Assembly: GCA_019694555.1 (NCBI GenBank)
Contig: JAIBBS010000082.1
Coordinates: forward strand, 1 to 34,415
Source of the DNA: Nannocystaceae bacterium
GTDB lineage: Bacteria; Myxococcota_A; Polyangia; Nannocystales; Nannocystaceae
Direction: 5' to 3'
DNA: 34,415 nt
A model generated the notes under the pieces. The model saw nothing but the letters and a program-made list of their open reading frames with translations. It did no database searches and had not been told where the DNA came from. This document shows positions 25,080-32,600 of this stretch, piece by piece. The position numbers and the translations under genes are program-made. Position 1 is the first letter of the stretch, and the number at the start of each line of letters is the position of its first letter.

Positions 25080-26234
25080 ATGACCCCATGCCCCGCGTGC
25101 GGCACCAACCCCTCGGACTCGTGGATTGCCCTCGCCTCGACGGCTGCGGGTGACCCCGTGCCCACGCAGCTGTGCCCCGGCTGCACCCTCGCGCGGACCG
25201 GGACCGCGGGCTTCGGCCTCGACGCGGGCTACCGCGCCCGCGTGTGCACCGACGACCACGCGATGCGCCTGGAGGCCGACGACGGCCGCATCGTGACAGT
25301 GCAGGGTTCCGAACGCGACCGCGTGGTGCGGGGCCGCATCGACGACCTGCTGCAGGCGCTGGCAGCCGCGCGGCAGGGTCGACGGGTCCGCGTGCTGCAG
25401 ATCGGGCTGCGCGATCCGATGCCCGCGGAGGCCATCGAGAAACTGCCGCACGTCAACGTGCTGGCGCTCGAACCGTGGCAGCCGTGGGCCGCGGCCGCGC
25501 GCGCCCGCGGTCTCGCGGTGCAGCAGCGTGCGCTCGAGGCGATGACCGGGCGCGGTCGCTTCGATCTCGTGGTCGAGCACGACGTGCTGCCCCACCTGCC
25601 CGACCCGATCGCCCACCTGCAAGCCATCGCCGCGCGCCTGAGCAGCGGCGGCGTGGCGGTGATCGAGGTGCCCAACCTGCTGCATGCGATGGGCAACGCC
25701 GCCGACGAGGTGCTCTCGCCGTTGCGGGCGTGGGCCTTCACGCCGCGGGCGCTCGCGACCGCGTGTCGGCGCGCCGGGCTGCAGCCGTTCTTCATGCACG
25801 CCGATCAGCGCCTGCGGGTGCTGTGCCGCCGCGGCGCACCGCAGCACGGCAGCGTGCCCGGCCCCAGCGCCCGCGAGGTCGCCGAGGCGGTGTGGGGCAA
25901 CGATCTGCGGCTGCAGCTCAAGCGCGCGCTGGCGCAGGTCGGCGCGACCGCGGCCGCGCTGCGCACGGCCGCGGCGATCCACGGCCGCTGCACCATCGCG
26001 GCGGTCCGCGCCGATCTGGCGCTCGAGATCGCCAACGCCTACGAGCGCAACTCCGACCTCGACAGCACCGCGGCGTGGCTCGCGACGTCGCTGCGCGATC
26101 GTCCCGACGCCGCGGTCTCGCGCATGCTCGAGCAGGTCGAGGCGCTGCGCGAGCGGGTTGCGGCGGTGTGGTCGGCGATGCCCGCGGCCAACGACCCGAT
26201 GCCGCCGGGCCACCAGCTGCGCCTGGCCTGCTGA
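25080..26234 (+). CDS. Zinc-ribbon protein with degenerate methyltransferase-like domain
   Basis: This encodes 384 residues from ATG 25080, with GGTGAG about 6 nt upstream. The N-terminus has two CxxC knuckles (C4/C7 and C32/C35) making a zinc ribbon. About residues 95-255 resemble a class I methyltransferase of the Methyltransf_23 kind. The strand RFDLVVEHDVLPHLPDP with LSSGGVAVIEVPNL is typical of its motif IV-V region. However, the expected motif I GxGxG is not present: the corresponding strand reads VRVLQIGLRDP. So SAM binding may be weakened or lost. The C-terminal 120 residues are helical (an AELERV-type coiled segment). It could modify a sugar or lipid in a surface pathway, or be a non-catalytic relative. 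Convergent with hslU, 19 bp away. Confidence 0.75.
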   Translation: MTPCPACGTNPSDSWIALASTAAGDPVPTQLCPGCTLARTGTAGFGLDAGYRARVCTDDHAMRLEADDGRIVTVQGSERDRVVRGRIDDLLQALAAARQGRRVRVLQIGLRDPMPAEAIEKLPHVNVLALEPWQPWAAAARARGLAVQQRALEAMTGRGRFDLVVEHDVLPHLPDPIAHLQAIAARLSSGGVAVIEVPNLLHAMGNAADEVLSPLRAWAFTPRALATACRRAGLQPFFMHADQRLRVLCRRGAPQHGSVPGPSAREVAEAVWGNDLRLQLKRALAQVGATAAALRTAAAIHGRCTIAAVRADLALEIANAYERNSDLDSTAAWLATSLRDRPDAAVSRMLEQVEALRERVAAVWSAMPAANDPMPPGHQLRLAC

Positions 26235-26239
26235 GCGCG

Positions 26240-26251
26240 GCGCCGCGGCGC
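26240..26251. terminator. Short palindrome between convergent genes
   Basis: The 12-base palindrome GCGCCGCGGCGC fills most of the 19-bp gap between convergent stops. No T-tract is present; a terminator role is tentative. Confidence 0.25.
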
Positions 26252-26253
26252 GA

Positions 26254-27648
26254 TCACAGGATGTGGCGCGACAGGTCGCGATCCTGCAGCAGCGCGTCGA
26301 CGCGCTCGTGCACGTAGCCCTCGGTGATCCGGATCTCGCGCGCGCCCAGCTCGCTGGCCTCGAAGCTCAGCTCCTCGAGCACGCGCTCGAGCACGGTGTG
26401 CAGCCGCCGCGCGCCGATGTTCTCCAGCGAGCTGTTGGCTCGCCACGCGGCCTCGGCCATCGCCGTGATCGCGGCCTCGTCGAACACCAGCTGCACGCCC
26501 TCGGTCTCGAGCAGCGCGCGGTACTGCTTGAGCAGCGAGTTGTCCGGCTCCTTGAGGATGCGGATGAACTCCTCGACCCCCAGCGAGTCGAGCTCGACGC
26601 GGATGGGGAAGCGCCCCTGCAGCTCGGGGATGAGATCGCTGACCTTGGCGAGGTGGAACGCGCCCGCGGCCACGAACAGCACGTGGTCGGTGCGCACGGG
26701 GCCGTACTTGGTGGAGACCGTGCTGCCTTCGACCAGCGGCAACAGGTCGCGCTGCACGCCCTCGCGGGACACGTCCGCGCCGCGCACGTTCTCGCGGCTG
26801 CAGATCTTGTCGATCTCGTCGAGGAACACCACGCCCAGCTGTTCGGTGCGGCGCACGGCCTCGCGCGTGACCTTGTCCTGATCGACCAGCTTCGCGGCCT
26901 CCTCGCGGGCGAGCAGCTCCTGGGCCTCGCCGACCTTGAGCGTGCGCTTGTGCTTGCGGCGACCGAAGCCGCCGAGCATGTCGCGCAGCTGCTGGCCCAG
27001 CTGCTGGCCCATCTGCTCGCCCATCGGCAGGCCCGGCAGCAGCTGCAGCCCCGGCCCGCCGCTCTCCTCGAGCTCGACTTCGACCTCGCGGTCGTCGAGC
27101 TTGCCCGCACGCAGCAGCTCGCGCAGCTTCTCGCGCGTGGCCGAGGGCTTGGGCGGCTCGCCCGGACGATCGCCGTAGCCGCGGGGCTCGGCGGTCGGCG
27201 GCAGCAGCAGATCGAGCACGCGCTCCTCGCCGCGCACGCGCGCCTCGACGCGAACGTCGCGCTCCATCTCCGCGCGCACGATCTGCACGCCGACCTCGAC
27301 GAGGTCGCGCACGATCGAGTCGACGTCGCGGCCGACGTAGCCGACCTCGGTGAACTTGCTGACCTCGACCTTCACGAACGGCGCGCCGGTGAGCTTGGCG
27401 AGCCGTCGCGCGATCTCGGTCTTGCCCACGCCGGTGGGCCCGACCATGATGATGTTCTTCGGCGAAATCTCCTCGCGCAGCGACTCGGGTGCCATCTGCC
27501 GGCGCCAGCGGTTGCGCATGGCGATGGCGACCGCGCGCTTGGCCTTGTGCTGACCGATGATGTAGCGGTCGAGCTCCTCGACCACCAGGCGCGGCGTCAG
27601 ACCCAGACCCGGCGAGCCCGGCATGGCGTTGCGGCTGTCTTGGCTCAC
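26254..27648 (-). CDS. hslU: ATP-dependent protease ATPase subunit HslU
   Basis: This encodes 464 residues from GTG 27648, overlapping the hslV stop as GTGA. It is the AAA+ unfoldase of the HslUV protease, which unfolds substrates and threads them into HslV. Landmarks are an N-terminal LDRYIIGQHKAKRAVAIAMRNRWRR segment in pieces, Walker A GPTGVGKT (70-77), the pore loop GYVGRDV, an inserted I-domain rich in Gly/Gln/Met (GEQMGQQLGQQLRDMLGG), and Walker B VVFLDEIDKI near residue 275. Sensor and arginine residues lie in RFPIRVEL, and the C-terminal tail LSRHIL inserts into HslV in known structures. A second ATG nine codons in is a possible start. The gene order hslV-hslU is the usual one. Confidence 0.97.
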   Translation of the reverse strand: MSQDSRNAMPGSPGLGLTPRLVVEELDRYIIGQHKAKRAVAIAMRNRWRRQMAPESLREEISPKNIIMVGPTGVGKTEIARRLAKLTGAPFVKVEVSKFTEVGYVGRDVDSIVRDLVEVGVQIVRAEMERDVRVEARVRGEERVLDLLLPPTAEPRGYGDRPGEPPKPSATREKLRELLRAGKLDDREVEVELEESGGPGLQLLPGLPMGEQMGQQLGQQLRDMLGGFGRRKHKRTLKVGEAQELLAREEAAKLVDQDKVTREAVRRTEQLGVVFLDEIDKICSRENVRGADVSREGVQRDLLPLVEGSTVSTKYGPVRTDHVLFVAAGAFHLAKVSDLIPELQGRFPIRVELDSLGVEEFIRILKEPDNSLLKQYRALLETEGVQLVFDEAAITAMAEAAWRANSSLENIGARRLHTVLERVLEELSFEASELGAREIRITEGYVHERVDALLQDRDLSRHIL

Positions 27649-28244
27649 GGCGATGCTCCCAGCTCCAAGATGGTGTGCTCGAGGTTGGTGAACACGCAGA
27701 TCTCGCCGGCGATGCGCAGCGACTCGGCCACCAGCGCGCGCGCGTCGAGGCTGCTGTGGCGCGCCAGCGCGCGCGCGGCCGCGAGCGCGTAGTTGCCACC
27801 CGAGCCGATCGCGACGATGCCGTCGTCGGGCTCGATGACGTCGCCGGTGCCCGACAGCAGCAGCGTGCGCTCGCGGTCGGCGACGATCATCAGCGCCTCG
27901 AGCCGGCGGTAGCGACGGTCCTGGCGCCAGTCCTTGGCCAGCTCGACCGCGGCGCGCACGAAGTTGCCGCCGACGCTCTCGAGCTTGGCCTCGAGCAGCT
28001 CGAACAGCGTGAGCCCGTCTGCCGCCGAGCCGGCGAAGCCGCCGATGAGCCGCCCGCCGGCGAGCGTGCGGACCTTGGCCGCGCGCGCCTTCATGATGGT
28101 GTTGCCCATCGAGATCTGGCCGTCTGCGCCCAGCGCGACGTGGCCGCCCTTGCGCACGCACACCACCGTGGTCGAGCGCCAGCGCAGCGCCTCGCTGCCG
28201 TGCGAGCCCTCCTCCACCCCCGTGTCCGTGCGACGTCTCGACAT
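27645..28244 (-). CDS. hslV: ATP-dependent protease peptidase subunit HslV
   Basis: This encodes 199 residues from ATG 28244. It is the threonine-type proteolytic core (proteasome-beta-like dodecamer) of HslUV. The catalytic N-terminal Thr corresponds to T25 in RWRSTTVVCVRKGG, so a 24-residue propeptide must be removed. Conserved parts are GADGQISMGNTIMK, IGGFAGSAADGLTLFELLE, AVELAKDWRQDRRYRRLEAL and AIGSGGNYALAAARAL. The residue before the catalytic Thr is Ser, where other propeptide-bearing HslV proteins usually have Gly. GTG 28217 would shorten the propeptide to 15 residues, but the -10 element 9 nt before ATG 28244 favours the longer form. Four-base overlap with hslU. Confidence 0.96.
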   Translation of the reverse strand: MSRRRTDTGVEEGSHGSEALRWRSTTVVCVRKGGHVALGADGQISMGNTIMKARAAKVRTLAGGRLIGGFAGSAADGLTLFELLEAKLESVGGNFVRAAVELAKDWRQDRRYRRLEALMIVADRERTLLLSGTGDVIEPDDGIVAIGSGGNYALAAARALARHSSLDARALVAESLRIAGEICVFTNLEHTILELGASP

Positions 28245-28253
28245 GCTCGCCCG

Positions 28254-28260
28254 AGTATAC
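28254..28260 (-). promoter_or_regulatory. -10 element of hslVU operon, palindromic and possibly shared with purN
   Basis: The minus strand reads GTATACT, with TATACT as the -10 hexamer ending 9 nt before ATG 28244, so the hslV mRNA would be nearly leaderless. The core GTATAC (28255-28260) is a perfect palindrome, so the plus strand presents a TATACG-like hexamer facing purN. Confidence 0.55.
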
Positions 28261-28302
28261 GCGGCCCTTCCCGCGGCGCGCCGGTCGGGCCAAGCTCGCG
28301 CG

Positions 28303-28938
28303 GTGTCGACCCCCGCCTCCTCGGCCCCCGATGCGCGCGCGCCCACGTCGCCGCGCCGCCCGCTGCGGCTCGCGGTGCTCGCCTCGGGCCGCGGCAGCAA
28401 CCTCGAGGCGCTGCAGGCCGCGATCGAGCGCGGCGAGCTCGTCGCCACCGTCGCGCTGGTGGTGTCCAACAACTCCGGCGCCGGCGCGCTGGCGTTCGCG
28501 CGCGCGCGCGGCCTGCCGGCCGCCCACGTCAGCGCGCGCACCGATGCCGATCCCGGTGCGGCGCTGCTGCAGCGACTGCGCGACGCCGACGTCGACGTGA
28601 TCGTGCTCGCCGGCTACATGAAGCTGCTCGATCCGCGGGTGGTCGCGGCCTACCGCGGTCGCGCGGTCAACATCCACCCCGGCCCGCTGCCGCGCTTCGG
28701 TGGTGCCGGCATGCACGGCCACGCGGTGCACGAGGCCGTGCTCGCCGCCGGGGTCTCGCACAGCGGGCCCACCGTGCACCTCGTCAGCGAGGCCTACGAC
28801 GAGGGCGCCGTGCTCGCGCACACGCCGGTGCCGGTGTTGCCCGGCGACACGCCCGAGCTGCTCGCCGCGCGGGTGTTGGCGGCCGAGCACGCGCTGTACT
28901 GGCGCGCGATCGCGGCGCACTTCGGCGCCGGCGCCTGA
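28303..28938 (+). CDS. purN: Phosphoribosylglycinamide formyltransferase PurN
   Basis: This encodes 211 residues from GTG 28303. PurN transfers a formyl group from 10-formyltetrahydrofolate to GAR in de novo purine synthesis. Landmarks are LAVLASGRGSNLEAL near residue 22 (phosphate-binding loop), VVSNN, and the catalytic strand VNIHPGPLPRFGG, which contains the Asn and His of the NIHP motif. HSGPTVHLVSEAYDEGAVL supplies the catalytic Asp in DEG. The first 20 residues are an Ala/Pro/Ser-rich extension not needed for the fold; GTG 28303 is the only reasonable upstream start. It is divergent from hslV with 58 bp between starts. Length is normal for the family. Confidence 0.95.
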   Translation: MSTPASSAPDARAPTSPRRPLRLAVLASGRGSNLEALQAAIERGELVATVALVVSNNSGAGALAFARARGLPAAHVSARTDADPGAALLQRLRDADVDVIVLAGYMKLLDPRVVAAYRGRAVNIHPGPLPRFGGAGMHGHAVHEAVLAAGVSHSGPTVHLVSEAYDEGAVLAHTPVPVLPGDTPELLAARVLAAEHALYWRAIAAHFGAGA

Positions 28939-28995
28939 GCGCGGCGACCCGATGGTGTGCGGCCCCGTCACCGGCGTGGCCGCGCATGGGAGAGC

Positions 28996-29012
28996 GAGCG
29001 GAGCGTCCGCTC
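28996..29012. terminator. 7-bp hairpin between purN and lspA
   Basis: GAGCGGA (28996-29002) pairs with TCCGCTC (29006-29012) around a 3-nt loop in the 93-bp gap between convergent genes. There is no T-tract, so this is tentative. Confidence 0.3.
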
Positions 29013-29031
29013 CACAGACGCAGCCCGCGCG

Positions 29032-29568
29032 TCAGGCCGCCGCGGCGGCCTGCGGCCGCGTCCACAGGCGTCGCAGCAGCAGCGCGGCCACGCCGACCAC
29101 CAGCAGCGCGTCCGCGATGTTGAACAGCGGCCAGTGCCCGCCCCAGGGATAGTTGACCCGCACGAAGTCGACCACGCCGGTGCCGCCGCCGGGCGCCAGG
29201 CGGAACACGCGATCGTAGCCGTTGCCGATCGCACCGCCGGCGATCGCGGCCAGCGAGACCAGCTCGAAGCGATCGGGGCGGTTGCGCCACACCATCACCG
29301 CGAGCACGACCAGCACCACCAGCGCGAACACGCCGAAGACCCAGCGCGCGTCGCCGAGGTCACGCACGAGCGAGAAGCCGGTGCCGCGGTTGTACGCGAG
29401 CGTGAACTCGAGCCAGTGGCCCGCGACCGACAGCGTCTGCTCCGGCAGATCCGTGAGCGTCCGCTCGGCCCACGCCTTGGTCGACAGGTCGCAGCCGCCG
29501 CCGAGCACGCTCGCGAGGCCGAACCAGAACAAGCGCATGCCATTGCTCGCCGTGACGCGCGTCGCCAT
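29032..29568 (-). CDS. lspA: Lipoprotein signal peptidase (signal peptidase II)
   Basis: This encodes 178 residues from ATG 29568. LspA is the inner-membrane aspartic protease that cleaves prolipoprotein signal peptides before the lipidated Cys. Four hydrophobic segments are visible (near residues 11-27, 75-95, 104-115 and 148-165). Conserved boxes are AYNRGTGFSL, the catalytic-Asp box GGAIGNGYDR, VVDFVRV and the second catalytic Asp in FNIADALLVVG. Length is normal. The last residues are an Ala-rich tail. It has its own -10 element 8 nt upstream of the start and is separated from the glutamate dehydrogenase gene by a hairpin. It serves, among others, the three lipoproteins encoded at 21764-24636. 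Confidence 0.95.
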   Translation of the reverse strand: MATRVTASNGMRLFWFGLASVLGGGCDLSTKAWAERTLTDLPEQTLSVAGHWLEFTLAYNRGTGFSLVRDLGDARWVFGVFALVVLVVLAVMVWRNRPDRFELVSLAAIAGGAIGNGYDRVFRLAPGGGTGVVDFVRVNYPWGGHWPLFNIADALLVVGVAALLLRRLWTRPQAAAAA

Positions 29569-29576
29569 CGCGCGGC

Positions 29577-29585
29577 AGCATAGCG
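29577..29585 (-). promoter_or_regulatory. -10 promoter element of lspA
   Basis: The minus strand reads CGCTATGCT (TATGCT as -10, without the upstream TG), ending 8 nt before ATG 29568. A nearly leaderless mRNA is predicted. Confidence 0.45.
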
Positions 29586-29592
29586 CGCCGGT

Positions 29593-29620
29593 GCCCCTGG
29601 CGCACGCCGGCGCCAGGGGC
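29593..29620 (-). terminator. 11-bp perfect hairpin after glutamate dehydrogenase
   Basis: GCCCCTGGCGC (29593-29603) and GCGCCAGGGGC (29610-29620) form an uninterrupted 11-bp stem with a 6-nt loop, 8 bp past the stop at 29629. No T-tract follows on the minus strand. Probably a terminator or mRNA 3'-end stabiliser. Confidence 0.55.
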
Positions 29621-29628
29621 CGTCGTGC

Positions 29629-32600
29629 TCAGCGGCGTGCGATGGCCGACAACGGCGGCAGCATGCGCCGCAGCCAGTCGTCGAGCATCACCAGGCCCGA
29701 GATCGTCGGACCGCTCTCGGCCTGGGCCGCGACCGCGGCGCAGAACTCTCCGAGCTTGTAGGTCTCGAGCATGCCCGCGACGTCGTCGCCCTCCACCATG
29801 CGCACCAGCTTGTGCAGGTGGAAGTTGAGCTGACGCCGCAGCGCCGCCACGGCCGGACCGTCCCACGGACCTGCGTACGCCATGCGATCGAGCGCCTGGT
29901 ACAGGTACAGGAAGTTGACCGCGTCGGTGACCTGCAGCCGCAGGTACAGCAGCTCGCGGGCCTCGCGGCCGAGCTTCTGCGCCATGCGCACGGCGTCGAG
30001 CACCGGCGTCAGGTAGCGCAGCTTGACCAGACGCTCGGTGAGCCCGCGCGGGATGCCGGCCTCCTCGAGCTTGCGGATGCGCCCGGCCATGCGGCCCTTG
30101 CTGCCGGCCGGCAGCGCCTGATCGACGTTGGCGAGCAGCGCCTTGACCTGGCCCAGCGCGGCCGCGTCGAGCGGCGGCAGATCCATCTGATCGATGAGGT
30201 AGAAGGTCGCGTCCTCGAGCGCGGCCTCGATCATCGCCATCGCGTTGTAGACCGCCTCCTGACGCCGCTCGTCCTCGAGCAGGTACAGGTCGTTGCGGAT
30301 GCCGTCGGCATCGGCGGCCTGCGCCGCCTGCAGGTACGCGACCACGATGTCGCGCACCGGCTTGCCCGAGGCCACCGCGCACTCCGCCAGCAGCGTGCCG
30401 CCGGCGTTGTCGACGATGCCGTTGACGATCATCGTGGTCGCGATCTCGCGGCGCAGCAGGTGGTGCGCGACCGCGTCGGCCCCGGCGAGCTCCTGCATCG
30501 CGCGCGGGAAGTAGTCGCGCACGGCGGCGGCGACGAACTCGTCCGGCAGCGGCTCGGCCTCGAGCAGCTGCCGGTACGCGAGCATCTTGGCGTGGGCGCA
30601 CACCACCGAGGCCTCGCACTTGTGCAGGCCCTGGCCCTTACGCATGCGGTTGCCGAGCTCTTCCTCGCTGGGCAACGCGAACTTGTCGGGGTTGAACGGC
30701 AGCTGCTTGGCCAGGTACGACAGCGCGCGGCTGTAGCGGAACACGTCGTGCCGGCTCTTGCGCACGTCGTAGCTGACCATGCGGCTCTGCGAGCGATTGT
30801 TGTCGAGCACCATCTCGACGACCTCGTTCTCGCACTGCTTGAGCATCGCGTCGCGGGCCTGACGCGCGACCTTGCCCGCGCGCAGCAGCGGCGCGAACAG
30901 GATCTTGATGTTGACCTCGTGGTCGGAGGTGTCGACGCCGCCGGAGTTGTCGAGGAAGGCGTTGTAGTTCTGCCCGCCCAGGCGCGCGAACTCGACGCGA
31001 CCGCGGTCGGTGATGGCCAGGTTGGCGCCCTCGGCCAGCACGCGGCAGCGCAGCTCGGCCGCGTCGACGCGCGCACCGTCGTTGGTCTTGTCGCCGACCT
31101 CGGCGTGGGTCTCGTCGCGCGACTTCACGTAGGTGCCGATGCCGCCCATCCACATGAGGTCGACCTGCATGCGCAAGATGGCGCGCATGACGTCCTCACC
31201 GTTGACCTTGCGGCCGGCCGGCAGGCCCAGCATCGCGCGGGCCTCGGGCGACAGATCGACCTCCTTGGTCTTGCGCGGGAACACGGCGCCGCCCTTGGAC
31301 AGCAGCGCCTGATCGTAGTCCGACCACTGCGAGCGCGGCTTCTCGAACAGGCGCTTGCGCTCGAGGAAGCTGCGCTCCGGATCGGGGTTGGGGTCGACGA
31401 AGATGTGCGCGTGGTTGAACGCGGCCAGCAGCTTGATCGTGCGGCTGCGCAGCAGGCCGTTGCCGAACACGTCGCCGCTCATGTCGCCGACGCCGACCGC
31501 GGTGATGACGTCGCGCTCCGGGTCGGTGCCGAGCTCGCGGAAGCAGCGCTTGGTCGCCTCCCACGCGCCGCGGGCGGTGATGCCGGTGGCCTTGTGGTCG
31601 TAGCCGGCCGAGCCGCCCGAGGCGAACGCGTCGTCGAGCCAGAAGCCGTGCTCGGCGCTGACGCGGTTGGCGGTGTCGCTCATGTGCGCGGTGCCCTTGT
31701 CGGCCGCGACCACGAGGTACGGATCGGTGCCCTCCTTGTACGGCAGGATGCCCTTGGGCGTGATGGCCTGGCCGTCGACGAGGTTGTCGGTCACCGACAG
31801 CAGCGCGCGCACGAACTTCTCGTAGTAGAAGTCGCCGGCCGCACGCAGCTCGTCGCGATCGGCCGGCGGGTGGCGCAGCACGAAGCCGCCCTTGGCGCCC
31901 ATGGGCACGATCACGACGTTCTTGACCATCTGCGTCGACATCAGCCCGTGGATCTCGGTGCGGAAGTCGTCGGGGCGATCGGAGAAGCGCAGGCCGCCGC
32001 GCGCGACCCGACCGCCGCGCAGGTGCACGCCCTCGAAGTCGCGGTGGTAGACCCAGATCTCGCGCATGGGCTTGGGCTCGGGCCCGAACGACAGCTCGCC
32101 CGAGGCGATCTTGAACGCCAGCGGCTGCCCGCCGGCGACGTCTGCGATCCACGCGTTGGTGCGCCGGGTCGCGCGCACGGCCTCGGCCACCGCCTGCAGC
32201 ACGCGGTCGGCGGTGTAGTCGGTGACCTCGCGCAGCGCCGCGTCGAGCGCGGCGTCGCTCTCGGCCGCCGCGGCGTCGCTGGCGATGGCGGGGTCGAAGC
32301 GCCCCGCCAGCCAGTCGACCAGCTCCTCGGCGACGTCGGGGTACTCGACCAGGGTCTGGCGCACGAGGTCGTCGCTGAACGGCAGCGCGAGCTGGTGCAG
32401 GTAGGCCACGAACGCGCGCAGGATCTCGACCTCGTGCGAGTTGAGGTCGCTGACGGCGACCAGGCGGTTGAGATCGTCGTCGCCGCAGCGACCGGCGAAG
32501 ACCGCGCGCAGCGCCTCGGTGATGCTGGCGCGGCGCGCCATGATCTGGCCGATGCGATCGTCGCGCACGTCGATGCGGAAGTTGTCCATGTCGACCGCGG

